Source: Paludisphaera mucosa (GTDB lineage Bacteria; Planctomycetota; Planctomycetia; Isosphaerales; Isosphaeraceae). Taken from it: DNA of 64,000 bases. Shown here one piece after another: positions 42,959-51,795 of the stretch. The stretch is from NCBI RefSeq assembly GCF_029589435.1, contig NZ_JARRAG010000001.1, forward strand, positions 1,664,808 to 1,728,807, written 5' to 3'. The notes beneath the pieces are model-generated. The model made no database searches. It was not told the DNA's origin and worked only from the letters and a program-made list of their open reading frames with translations. Within the stretch, counting starts at the first letter, position 1, and every line of letters starts with the position of its first letter. Both the position numbers and the translations under genes were made by a program.

Positions 42959-44122
42959 TCAGGGGTGCTCGACCAACGATTCGGGTTGAGGCTTCGAGTA
43001 TCCGCGGCCCTTCCATAGGCTAGGCTTCCCCAGCGCGTTGCGGGCGAAGGCGTACCACTGGACCGCGACCAGGAGGGCGACGCCCACGGGATGGAAAGTC
43101 GCGCCCAGCCACGACTGTCGGAATCGCGAGGCCGCGACGAATCGGGGCGTCCAGGCGGCGGCCACCGCGACCGCGACGAGCCCGATTTCGACGCGAGACC
43201 AGGGCCGGGGCCAAGCCGCGATGGCACCCGCGGACAGGAAAAATGGCGCGACCTGTCCGCCGAGGAGGATAACCGTCATGGGGCCGATCAGCGACGGGGC
43301 CGCCAGCGCCTCGCCGGCGTTCTTGGCCAGGCCCGACCAGACCCCGCCTGCCGTGCGGTACATCCGACATTCGGCCGCGTCGGTCGCGTCGAACAGGTCG
43401 TTACGCAGGCCGGCCGCGCGGAAGCTGCGGGGGAGCTTGATGCCGTCGTGAAGCGTCGAGCGGATCGCCGAATGGCCGCCCGCCTGGAAGTAGCCCTCGC
43501 GACGTGCGACGAACAACTGGCCGCAGCCCGCGGATAGCGACGGGATCTGCGTCCGACGCATGCTGGCGATCGGCATGAAGCCGAGCAGGACGAAGTGGAT
43601 CAACGGGATCAGAAGCCGCTCCATCAGACCCACCGTCTCCTGATGCGGGATGCCGCTGGCCAGGTCGACACCAGTCTCGTCCATGAAACGGGCGATGCGA
43701 CCGACCGCGTCAGGTGCCAGGCGGACGTCGGCGTCCAGGAAGACGAAGAGGTCGTAGCTCGCCTCCTTCGCCATCAGCCAGCAGGCTCGTTGCTTACCGC
43801 ACCAGCCGGCAGGCAGTTCGCCGGCGGTGACCAGCCGCACTCGGTCGTCCCGAGCCGCGATCGCCTTAACGACGTCGGCCGTCGCGTCTTCGGAATTGTC
43901 GTCGAGCACGATCACCTCGAGAGGACCGCGATTCGCCAGCGCCGCCTCGACCGCCGCGCCGATGGCGCGCTCCTCGTTACGTGCGGGGATCAGTACCGAG
44001 ACGGCCGGCGAGGCGGTCTCGTCGCCTACCCTCGGTAGAGGGCAATAAATACGCAGATTGAGCGCGACGAGGATCGCCGGCGGGAGTGCAAAGGCCAGGC
44101 AGGCGATGAGCAGCGACGTCAT
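42959..44122 (-). CDS. Family 2 glycosyltransferase of the carotenoid operon (CrtQ-like)
   Basis: 387 residues. An N-terminal membrane segment is followed by a GT-A domain with VSVLIPARNEERAIGAAVEA, DDNSEDAT and the metal-binding FLDADVRL (D-x-D type). Three or four C-terminal membrane helices anchor it. Layout and position match enzymes that glycosylate C30 carotenoid acids, such as staphylococcal CrtQ. It is last in a four-gene operon and overlaps the acyltransferase gene by 4 bp. The exact carotenoid cannot be told from sequence. Confidence 0.82.
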   Translation of the reverse strand: MTSLLIACLAFALPPAILVALNLRIYCPLPRVGDETASPAVSVLIPARNEERAIGAAVEAALANRGPLEVIVLDDNSEDATADVVKAIAARDDRVRLVTAGELPAGWCGKQRACWLMAKEASYDLFVFLDADVRLAPDAVGRIARFMDETGVDLASGIPHQETVGLMERLLIPLIHFVLLGFMPIASMRRTQIPSLSAGCGQLFVARREGYFQAGGHSAIRSTLHDGIKLPRSFRAAGLRNDLFDATDAAECRMYRTAGGVWSGLAKNAGEALAAPSLIGPMTVILLGGQVAPFFLSAGAIAAWPRPWSRVEIGLVAVAVAAAWTPRFVAASRFRQSWLGATFHPVGVALLVAVQWYAFARNALGKPSLWKGRGYSKPQPESLVEHP

Positions 44123-44973
44123 GTTCGAGGACCGTGGGAGGGTTGTTCGACGAGATGTTCGGACGTGAACGATTCGCCCCGGAAGGCCGACCGCAGCCGC
44201 CGACCCAGGTCGTAGACACCGCCGACTCCCGACGAGCCTCTCACCACTGTCTGGAAGCGTCCAGGATCGCGCCCCAGGCTCGACTCCGCCAGACGATCCT
44301 GGGTCTCGCCCAGCGAGGTCTCAAGCCGCTTCGTCCAGGCTTTCGCCGAGAGGGAGACTCTCTCCTCGATTGAGATCCAGGCGCCGAAACGCGCGAGCAC
44401 TTCGGGCCGGCGATCGTTCCAGAACGGATATTCGACGGCGAGCGGGACGACGGAGGCGTGCGAAGTTCGGTGAAGGAGCCTGCCGATCCCTTGCTTGAAT
44501 CGGATCGGGCGCTCGCGGACGTCGACGAAGCGGCCCTGGGGCGTGACCCAGAGCATGGACTCGGGACGGGTCAGGACCGCCGAAGAGCGGCGCAGGAAGG
44601 CGATCCCGCCGCGAGCGGTCTCCAACTCGACGCCGAAGATGCCGACCCGCTCAAGGATCGGATACTGCTTCAAGCCCTCCTCGTCCATCGGGGCGTAGTG
44701 GGCTCGCGAGGGGCCGAACGACTCGGACAGGATCAATCCGATCATCGGATCCCACCACGAGGCATGACTCATTACGACGATCGCGGGACCGGGCGGAGGG
44801 TCGGTCGGCAAGCCGTCGCGATCGACGCGGAGCGCGTGGAAGTTTTTGGCCACATACCGGCGGGCGTATTTCCGAAAGCCCCGGAAGAACCAGGCCGAGC
44901 GGCGGGGCAGGGAGCCGGGGGGGCGTGCCTCCTGGGCGTTCGCCTTCAGTTCGACTCGCGCGGGGCGGGCCAT
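44119..44973 (-). CDS. PlsC-like acyltransferase of the carotenoid operon
   Basis: 284 residues. Motif I is SHASWWDP (H-x4-D catalytic pair) and a motif III-like site reads VTPQGRFVD where most PlsC enzymes have EGTR. No clear membrane span; a basic N-terminus probably associates with the membrane. It is sandwiched between a desaturase and the glycosyltransferase with 1-bp and 4-bp overlaps, so it likely acylates the sugar of a glycosylated carotenoid. This is inference from context; it is not related by eye to staphylococcal CrtO, which is a different membrane protein. Confidence 0.75.
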   Translation of the reverse strand: MARPARVELKANAQEARPPGSLPRRSAWFFRGFRKYARRYVAKNFHALRVDRDGLPTDPPPGPAIVVMSHASWWDPMIGLILSESFGPSRAHYAPMDEEGLKQYPILERVGIFGVELETARGGIAFLRRSSAVLTRPESMLWVTPQGRFVDVRERPIRFKQGIGRLLHRTSHASVVPLAVEYPFWNDRRPEVLARFGAWISIEERVSLSAKAWTKRLETSLGETQDRLAESSLGRDPGRFQTVVRGSSGVGGVYDLGRRLRSAFRGESFTSEHLVEQPSHGPRT

Positions 44974-46553
44974 CAGGAGACGCCTACCGGAGGAGCGGAG
45001 GGGGCCGACCTAGACTGGGCTTCGCGGACCGGCGCGACGAGCCCGTCGGAATCAAGGGCGTCGGCGGCGATCCAGCCGGACATCAAGACCATCGGCATTC
45101 CTGGACCGGGGTGCGCCGCGCCGCCGGCGAGATAGAGCCCCGGGACGTCCGGGCTCCGATTCGACGGCTTGAAGGCCCCGTTGAGCCGGCCATGGCTTGC
45201 CAGTCCGTAAATCGCCCCGTCCAGCACGCGGTACCGGTCGTGGATATCCTGCGGCGTCAACCAGCGTTCGAGCTTTATATGGCGTTCCAGGTCGGTCAAT
45301 CCGGCCGTCCGCACGAGCTTTTCGAGGATCGTCCGACGGTACTTCGGGTAGAGCGTCTTCCAGTCGTGGTGCGGCCGCAGGTAGGGCGTATGGACGAGGA
45401 CGTACAGCGCCTCGCCTCCCGGTGGAGCGGTCTCGGGTTCGGTGCCGGCCGTCGCGCACAAGTAACACGTCGGGTCCGGCGCGGGCTCGCCCTTGTTATA
45501 AATGTAGTCGAACTCCTCGTGCGGGTCGCGAGAGAAGACGAAGTCATGGTGCCTGAGCTGATCGTAGCGGCGATCCAGGCCCAGGTACATGACCACGCCG
45601 GAGCAGGCGGGTTCATACTTCCGCCGAGCTTCGAATCGCTTGGCGGCGGGACGACCCGCCAGCAACTCGCGATGGGTGCGGACGGCGTCGGAGTTTGAGA
45701 CGACCGCCGAGAGTGGGACCGTCCGCCCGTCGCCCAGAATCACGCCCGAGACCTTGCCCTGATCGTCGGTGTGGATCGCTTCCACCGATGCGTCTGCGAC
45801 CAACTCGACTCCCAATTCGCCGGCGAGTTTGACGAGGGCCTCGGCGACTGCGCGAGTTCCGCCGCGGGGATACCAGACGCCTTCACCGGTCTGCATGTGG
45901 GCGATCCCGCATAGGATCGCCGGCGACATGTCGGGCGAAGAGCCGACGTACTGGGTGAAGTGGTCGAGCATCTGCGCGACCCGTGCATCCTTCACGAAAC
46001 TCCGGACCGTCTTCCCTACCGTGCTCCAGGGTCGCATGCTCATGAGGTCGCCGAGAAGGGCCACGCTGAAGCTCGACGACGGATCGAACATGTCCCGGAC
46101 CGAGCCGATCGACTTCCAGAAGTAGAAACGTCGCGAGATGTCGTCGAGCCGCTTCGAATAGTCGAGGAATCGACCATATTCCCCGGAAGCCGCCCCGCCG
46201 GTTGAGAAAGCATCGAGCGCCTCGGCCATTCGCGGGCGGTCGGCGTGGAGGTCGAGGACGGAGCCGTCGTCGAAAAAAGACCGCCATTGGGGGTCGAGCG
46301 GGATGAGGTCGAGTCCGTCCTTCACGTCGCGGCCCGCCTCGGCGAAGATCCTCGCGAGGACGGACGGCATCAGGAGGATCGTCGGTCCCATGTCGAACCG
46401 ATATCCGGCCTCAGACAGGACGGCGGCCTTGCCACCGAGCCAGGGATTCTTGTCGAAGAGCACGACGTCATAGCCCCGCGCGCCCAGGACGCACGCCGAG
46501 GCGAGCCCGGCCAGCCCACCTCCGACGATGCCGACACGTTCCGTTTTACTCAT
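44973..46553 (-). CDS. CrtI/CrtN-family carotenoid desaturase or oxidase
   Basis: 526 residues. The N-terminal FAD motif VGIVGGGLAGLASACVLGARG is followed by FDKNPWLGGKAA and FDMGPTILLMPSV, classic phytoene-desaturase features. The C-terminal FAD-contact region is LYLAGGAAHPGPGMPMVLMS. It uses FAD to desaturate or oxidise a carotenoid precursor. It is one of two divergent family members in this operon, and together they resemble a CrtN/CrtP-type division of labour. Overlaps both neighbours (4 bp and 1 bp). Confidence 0.88.
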   Translation of the reverse strand: MSKTERVGIVGGGLAGLASACVLGARGYDVVLFDKNPWLGGKAAVLSEAGYRFDMGPTILLMPSVLARIFAEAGRDVKDGLDLIPLDPQWRSFFDDGSVLDLHADRPRMAEALDAFSTGGAASGEYGRFLDYSKRLDDISRRFYFWKSIGSVRDMFDPSSSFSVALLGDLMSMRPWSTVGKTVRSFVKDARVAQMLDHFTQYVGSSPDMSPAILCGIAHMQTGEGVWYPRGGTRAVAEALVKLAGELGVELVADASVEAIHTDDQGKVSGVILGDGRTVPLSAVVSNSDAVRTHRELLAGRPAAKRFEARRKYEPACSGVVMYLGLDRRYDQLRHHDFVFSRDPHEEFDYIYNKGEPAPDPTCYLCATAGTEPETAPPGGEALYVLVHTPYLRPHHDWKTLYPKYRRTILEKLVRTAGLTDLERHIKLERWLTPQDIHDRYRVLDGAIYGLASHGRLNGAFKPSNRSPDVPGLYLAGGAAHPGPGMPMVLMSGWIAADALDSDGLVAPVREAQSRSAPSAPPVGVS

Positions 46554-48136
46554 CGATCCACTTCCTCCGGAATTCCGACGCCGGCGTGAGGGGCGGGAAA
46601 CAGGTTCACCGAAGAGGAGAGCAGCCCGTCGTCGCTCCCGAGAGAGACCGGGACGCCCAAGTCCTGGCCGACGAGCTTAGCCGTGATCTTCGCCGACTCG
46701 AAGATCACCGGCAGTCCGCTCCCCGGGTGCGTGCCGCCGCCAACCAGATAGACTGATTTCAGGTTTTCGAAGCGATTCCGGGGCCGCAGATAAAGCATCT
46801 GCGACAGGCTGTGGGCCAGGTTGAACGTAGCGCCGAGGTGGATCTCGTAATCCTGGTCCCAGTTCGCAGGCGTGACCTGGCGCTCGAAAACGATCCGCGA
46901 CTCGACGTCTTCGAGCCCGATCTTCCTGAGCTGGTGGATCGCCAGCTCGCGAAATCGGGGGGACTCGCTCTCCCAGTCCACATTGGCGTGCTGGTGTGTG
47001 ACAGGCAGCAGCACGTACAGTGTGCTCTTGCCCTCGGGCGCCAGCGACGGGTCGGTGATGCAGGCGTTCTGGACGTAGAACGAGGGGTCGCGCGAGAGGA
47101 CGTGGCGGGATTCTATGTCGGAGAGGTTCTCCAGATAGTCCTTCGCCAGGTAGATCGTATGGTGGGACAGGTCGTCGTAACGGCCCTCGATCCCCAGGTA
47201 GAGCATGTAGGTCGAGCAGGAGAACTTCTTGCGGGCGATCTTGCGGTCGGACCAGCGTGGCCGCAGGGCGTCGGGCACCAGCCTGGTCATGGCTCGGGCG
47301 AAGTCGGCGTTGATGACCAGCGCGTCGCAGGCATGGACGCCAGACCGCGAACGCACGGCTACCGCCTTCTTGCCCTCGAAGAGGATCTCCTCGACCTCGT
47401 CGTCCAGAGAGATCGACGTCCCCTGATCCTCTGCGACCCTCGCCATGGCTTCGGAAACCGCCCCGCAGCCGCCGATGGGGTGGAAGACGCCGTATTCGTA
47501 TTCGAGGAACGAGAGGATCGAGAAGAGGCTCGGGCAATTGAAAGGGGACATCCCCAAGTACTTCGACTGGAATGTCATCGCAAGCCGGATGCGGGGGTCG
47601 CGGAAGTAGCGTTTCAGCTCCCCGTCCAGCGAGAGCCAGGGCCGCAGCAGGGGGAGCATCCTGGCGAGTTTCGGCGACATCATGTCGCGGAAGCGGAGGA
47701 AGGGCGACTCCAGCACCGCTCGGAACTGGTCCATCTTCACGCGGTTGTCCGCAAGGAAGCGACGCAGCTGGCTGGCGTCATGCGGCGATAGGCGGCCGAT
47801 CTCGCGCTCCATCCGCTCGAGATCGGGCGTCGCACGGACTTCCCCGCCCGCGCCGAATACCAGGTGATATTGCGGATCGAGCCGGACCATCTTCGTCTCG
47901 CGGTGAAGATCGCGGCCGACCGCGGCGAAAATCGACTCCAACACTCGGGGATAGAGAAAGAACGTCGGGCCGAGGTCGAAGCGGAAGCCGTCGGCCTCGA
48001 ATGAGGACGTCCGGCCGCCGACATGCGGCAGACGCTCGAGGACCTTGACGGAGCAGCCGGCCGCCGAGAGCAGCATGGCGGCGGCCAACCCTCCCGGCCC
48101 CGCCCCGACGACGACGACTCGTTTGTTCCCAGGCAT
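46550..48136 (-). CDS. CrtI/CrtN-family carotenoid desaturase or oxidase (first gene of operon)
   Basis: 528 residues from the ATG at 48136; the frame is open another 540 bp, but that part is Arg/Asp-rich shadow and overlaps the upstream gene. The FAD site is RVVVVGAGPGGLAAAMLLSAAG, then LERLPHVGGRTSSFEADG and FDLGPTFFLYPRV. The C-terminal site is VYLVGGGTHPGSGLPVI. The H-P-G-S-G-L-P motif is typical of CrtN/CrtP/CrtI. Comparison with the next gene shows the same fold but limited identity, so they probably act at different steps. No CrtM/squalene synthase gene is in the window. Confidence 0.87.
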   Translation of the reverse strand: MPGNKRVVVVGAGPGGLAAAMLLSAAGCSVKVLERLPHVGGRTSSFEADGFRFDLGPTFFLYPRVLESIFAAVGRDLHRETKMVRLDPQYHLVFGAGGEVRATPDLERMEREIGRLSPHDASQLRRFLADNRVKMDQFRAVLESPFLRFRDMMSPKLARMLPLLRPWLSLDGELKRYFRDPRIRLAMTFQSKYLGMSPFNCPSLFSILSFLEYEYGVFHPIGGCGAVSEAMARVAEDQGTSISLDDEVEEILFEGKKAVAVRSRSGVHACDALVINADFARAMTRLVPDALRPRWSDRKIARKKFSCSTYMLYLGIEGRYDDLSHHTIYLAKDYLENLSDIESRHVLSRDPSFYVQNACITDPSLAPEGKSTLYVLLPVTHQHANVDWESESPRFRELAIHQLRKIGLEDVESRIVFERQVTPANWDQDYEIHLGATFNLAHSLSQMLYLRPRNRFENLKSVYLVGGGTHPGSGLPVIFESAKITAKLVGQDLGVPVSLGSDDGLLSSSVNLFPAPHAGVGIPEEVDR

Positions 48137-48270
48137 CGGCCGTTCGCTTCCCGGATTGAGAGCGTCCCGACCACGCCAACCCACCCCGCCGACGATCGGC
48201 GCGGCTGCGAGGAATGCGGATTCGGCGGAAATCCGGACGGTAACTCCGGCTTCTGCGGGACGATCTGAAA

Positions 48271-49449
48271 TTACTGCAAATCCTGGTCCGAGATCAAGCG
48301 AGCGATGGGACGTGCTGCCGGAGTATGCTCCAGGATGATCTTGAAGATGACCGTCAAGGGGACCGCGAGAACCATCCCGACGAACCCCCAGAGTAGGCTC
48401 CAGAAGGCCAGACCGATGAGCACGACCAGGGGATTCACTCCTAACGCCCTGCCCGTCATCGCGGGCTCGATCAGGTTCGACGTCACCCCGTTGATCGTCA
48501 GCAAGATCACTGCGAAGGCGAGCGGCGGCCATAAGGTCGGGAATTCGAGCAGAGCGATGGCCAGCGGCGGGACGATCGCGATCAGGGGTCCGATGTAAGG
48601 TAGGAAGTTGCCGAAGAACGCGAGCACGGCCCAAGTCGCCGCGCCGGTGACGCCGAACGCCATGCACAGCGCCCACACCGGCACGGCCACCAGCAGGCTC
48701 GCCTTGACCTTCACCAGCAGATATTCCGATATCGCCCGGTTGATCGATTCCACGATCGCCATGATCCGCCCGGCGCGTTGCGAGGAGAAGCTGGAGCGAA
48801 TCCGCCCAGGTAGCCCGGACGCCGACTGCAGCAGGAAGATCATGTAAAAGGCGATCACCACTGACTCCAGGCTAATCGATACGAAAGCCGAGGCCGTCCC
48901 CCGCACAAGCCTCTGGGATAGTTCGTCGGTCAGCGAGTCGCCGACCGTGGCGTCCTCGCCGGCACCGCGATGGCGTGCGAACGCCGGAGTCAACGATTCG
49001 ACTGCCTTGCGGAACTTCCGCTCGAGTTGGGCTTCACGCTCCTGATAATAGGGGCGTTTCTGATCGATGCTGACGACGTCGTGATAGACCATTCGGCCCA
49101 GGGCGAGGATCCCCGTAGTAAACCCGAGGCTGATGATCAGGAAGGCGACCACCGGGCGGACCCGGCGACGCAGCCGGTTGTAGAACGGCAGGAATAGGTA
49201 GCATAGGAGCACCGCGATCAGCAACGGCCGGAGGACCGGCTCCAGTCGTTCGAGGAGGTACAGACTCGTGGCCACGATGATCAGGATGAAGGCGAGCGAA
49301 CGGACTCCGCTCATCTCGGAAGCCCGCTCCAGCAGCCCCGCGGCGGTGGTAGCGTCTTCCGGTAGTCCCGCCGCATCGGCCGGCGCGTCTGCGGCAACGT
49401 CGACCCGTTCAGCGAGAGGGTCGGTCGGTCCGGCAGGGGTCGCGTTCAA
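48271..49449 (-). CDS. AI-2E (PerM) family membrane transporter
   Basis: 392 residues with about eight membrane helices. Typical family pieces are LAFFGNFLPYIGPLIAIVPP and, near the end, LVVLIGLAFWSLLWGFVGMVLAVP. A charged loop at about 125-165 lies between the early and late helices. The family exports or exchanges small molecules; some members are autoinducer-2 or Na+/H+ related, so the substrate is open. It lies 134 bp upstream of the carotenoid operon and 44 bp downstream of the RmlD-like gene, same strand. Confidence 0.85.
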   Translation of the reverse strand: MNATPAGPTDPLAERVDVAADAPADAAGLPEDATTAAGLLERASEMSGVRSLAFILIIVATSLYLLERLEPVLRPLLIAVLLCYLFLPFYNRLRRRVRPVVAFLIISLGFTTGILALGRMVYHDVVSIDQKRPYYQEREAQLERKFRKAVESLTPAFARHRGAGEDATVGDSLTDELSQRLVRGTASAFVSISLESVVIAFYMIFLLQSASGLPGRIRSSFSSQRAGRIMAIVESINRAISEYLLVKVKASLLVAVPVWALCMAFGVTGAATWAVLAFFGNFLPYIGPLIAIVPPLAIALLEFPTLWPPLAFAVILLTINGVTSNLIEPAMTGRALGVNPLVVLIGLAFWSLLWGFVGMVLAVPLTVIFKIILEHTPAARPIARLISDQDLQ

Positions 49450-49493
49450 GTATTTCGCTCCTCGTCGTCGAAAAGCGCTTCAACCGGGCCGGC

Positions 49494-50480
49494 TCAGGGC
49501 CAGACAATGGCGGGCTCGACCCAGGTCTGCAGCGCCGGATCGTCGAGCTTCGCCCGGAAGTCGGCCAGCGTCTCGTCGAGCGGACGCATGATCCCCGGGA
49601 GTTTCGACTCCAGACGGTCGATCAAGAGCCCCGAATTCAACGGCCGAGGCGCGCCCTGGCCGATCTCGGCGGTCGGCTTGCCGAGGATCAAGTCTTCGTC
49701 GAGGCCGAAAGCCGAGGCGATCGAACGCGAGAAGGCCACCCGGTTCATAACCTCGGGGCCGACCACGTTGACCAGGCCCGAGGCGCCTGCCTCCACCAAC
49801 GCCAGGACGGCTTTCGCCACGTCCGGGCCGTAGCTGGGACTGGAGATCTGGTCGCTCGGACAGGTCATCGTCTTGCCGTGACTGAGATTGCGGATGAGTT
49901 GATAAGCGTAGTTCTTGCCCTGCCGTTCGGGCCCGAAGACCCAACACGTCCGGACCGTCAGCAGTCGTCCGCCGAGGGCCTCCGCGAGCGCGCCTTCGGC
50001 GTCGAATTTGGCCTGGGCGTAGACGGACAGCGGATTGGTCGCGGCATCTTCGCCATATGGACCGCTCACGCCGTCGAAGACGTAGTCGGTTGAGAAGTAC
50101 ACGAATCGGGCGCCGCCGGCGGCGGCCGATCGCGCGACCGCCATGGGTTGCTCAAGGTTCGCCCTGTACGCCTTGGCTCGGTCGCGCTCGCAGCCGTCGA
50201 CCCAGGTGAATCCGGCCGGATAGAAGACGACGTCCGGCTTCTTCTCGCGGATGAGACGATCCGCGGCATCGCCGTCGGCCGCGTCGAGCGGGATCAGGCC
50301 GGGATAGGCGCGGGTTGAATACGTCCCGACGGACTCATGCCCTCGAGCTGCCAGGTGGCGGAGCAGCCAGCCCCCGATCTGCCCCGAGCCTCCCACGACG
50401 ACCGCCTTCAGCCGCTCGGCCGCGGTCCCCTCGCGCGTCGCCAGCAACTCCGGGCGCGCAACATGTAATTGTGAAGACAT
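49494..50480 (-). CDS. RmlD-like dTDP-4-dehydrorhamnose reductase / extended SDR
   Basis: 328 residues from the ATG at 50480; the frame is open to 50591 but family similarity starts at KAVVVGGSGQIGGWLLRHLA (NAD(P)-binding GGSGQIGG). FVYFSTDYVFDG and SVYAQAK (YxxxK) are hallmark RmlD segments; VVFYPAGFTWVDGCERD matches the substrate loop. It may make a deoxysugar, but no rmlA, B or C neighbours are present, so it could be a sugar-nucleotide reductase of another pathway or a MAT2B-type homologue. Confidence 0.82.
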   Translation of the reverse strand: MSSQLHVARPELLATREGTAAERLKAVVVGGSGQIGGWLLRHLAARGHESVGTYSTRAYPGLIPLDAADGDAADRLIREKKPDVVFYPAGFTWVDGCERDRAKAYRANLEQPMAVARSAAAGGARFVYFSTDYVFDGVSGPYGEDAATNPLSVYAQAKFDAEGALAEALGGRLLTVRTCWVFGPERQGKNYAYQLIRNLSHGKTMTCPSDQISSPSYGPDVAKAVLALVEAGASGLVNVVGPEVMNRVAFSRSIASAFGLDEDLILGKPTAEIGQGAPRPLNSGLLIDRLESKLPGIMRPLDETLADFRAKLDDPALQTWVEPAIVWP

Positions 50481-50635
50481 CCCTTGGCCCAACTCCGTTA
50501 CCGCGACGTCGTCGACTCGACCAGGGCCTCGGCCGGCCCTGATCGACGACATCTTACGACGCCGATCCCCCGGAGGACAGATGCGTCCCAAGGGATTCTG
50601 AACCGAGATCCAGTTCGACCCCGACCGCCCCCGTC

Positions 50636-50654
50636 CGGGGCCTTTTCGGCCCCG
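50636..50654. terminator. Hairpin downstream of the small LE-x-R-LLS gene
   Basis: CGGGGCC (50636-50642) and GGCCCCG (50648-50654), loop TTTTC. It lies 29 bp after the stop of the minus-strand gene at 50683. No U-tract follows. Confidence 0.5.
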
Positions 50655-50682
50655 ACGACGGGAACGCGCCGGAGGGTCGGCA

Positions 50683-51333
50683 TCAGCTGTTGCGCGTGCC
50701 GAAGACCCCGCCGTTGGGTCCGAACGCGGCGATGTAGGAGGGCAGGACTCCGAGTTCGCCGTTCTGGCCCCATCCCAGGACCTGGGTGCGGACGACGGCT
50801 AGATTGCTCTGCAGCTCCTGTCGCGTCGAAGAAACGCCGACCGCATTTTCGAGCAACTCGGCGACCGACAGGTTGCCGACGGACCCGCTCAGCCCCGGAT
50901 TGAGGCTGGTCAGCGCGGTGCGGTTGGATAGGCCTACGCCGCCCGTAGGATTATTCGCACCCATGCCGCGGCCGTACGGAAGCTTGCCCTCCACGGCGCT
51001 CATCCGAGCGTCGACGTTCGCGAGCGCCGTCCCCCGGGCGTACAGATACGACTGGCCGCCATCGCCATAGGTCCCCACGCCGACCTTGGCGTAGAAGGCG
51101 TCGGTGAATCCGCCCTGGCGGTCGAAGAAGGTCAGCGTATTCCGCGTGAAATTCACGATCGCCGTATTTACATCCCGCTGGACGCCTTCGTAGGTGCGGC
51201 TGGTGAGGACGAACGCCCCCTTGAGACCGAGGGTGTTGGAGCCGCCCACGAACGCAGGGAACTTGAACCCGCTCAGAAGGGTCCTCTCCTCCATGACCAA
51301 GACGCCTTCGGGGGTGAACTGATGCTTCTTCAC
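50683..51333 (-). CDS. Small exported/surface protein with LE-x-R-LLS-type N-terminus
   Basis: 216 residues. The GTG start at 51333 is set by TTGGAG eight bases upstream; the open frame runs further up without support. The N-terminus reads VKKHQFTPEGVLVMEERTLL then SGFK: the EERTLLS piece (residues 15-21) resembles the LEPR-XLL signature of secreted planctomycete proteins. The remainder is Gly/Asn/Thr-rich with repeated GVG and NP-type turns, likely beta-structured. No known domain is recognised. The gene lies downstream of an AT-rich leader and before a hairpin. Confidence 0.68.
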   Translation of the reverse strand: MKKHQFTPEGVLVMEERTLLSGFKFPAFVGGSNTLGLKGAFVLTSRTYEGVQRDVNTAIVNFTRNTLTFFDRQGGFTDAFYAKVGVGTYGDGGQSYLYARGTALANVDARMSAVEGKLPYGRGMGANNPTGGVGLSNRTALTSLNPGLSGSVGNLSVAELLENAVGVSSTRQELQSNLAVVRTQVLGWGQNGELGVLPSYIAAFGPNGGVFGTRNS

Positions 51334-51795
51334 GGTTTGCGCTCCAATATGGTCGTTGTGAACAGGTGAATGACGCGGACTCACTCCGCCGGGGCCTCCG
51401 GAGGTGAAGATCCGCAGACGAGCGTGGTCGAAGATTCGCCATCGGGCTGCCGAAAAAGCGGCAGTGAACGCTTACAGCCTGGGCGATATCATGCGACTCT
51501 CTAACGATACTAGGCAAAGCATCGTTTTAGTTCAATTTAAATCCGATTTTTTTCAACGATGTTAATTCTAATCCATAAAATAGCATTTTTAAATCGAATA
51601 TCGCTTTTATTGGAACACGATAGGTCCGAGACGAGTCCCAGGAACGCTCTGGACTCAATCCGGGCCGCCGAGATGCATCGGTACGACTGGAGACGATTCG
51701 TCCGATCGGAATGAGGCGGGGGTCGACGGCAGGGGCGCGACGCTGCGGAACCGTGAAGGGCGATCCGTCAGGTCTAACACGAGTGAGGGTACGTC
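51334..51795. other. AT-rich intergenic region upstream of the LE-x-R-LLS gene
   Basis: About 460 bp without a gene. Positions about 51500-51620 are strikingly AT-rich within a GC-rich window. AACGAT occurs at 51503-51508 and 51555-51560, and its complement ATCGTT at 51521-51526, so short inverted arms can form. The rest contains nothing recognisable. Confidence 0.6.
51507..51535 (-). promoter_or_regulatory. Possible promoter in the AT-rich island
   Basis: On the minus strand, TTGAAC (51535-51530) and TAGTAT (51512-51507) are 17 bp apart; each is four of six to consensus. It would produce a leader of about 165 nt before the GTG at 51333. Confidence 0.35.
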
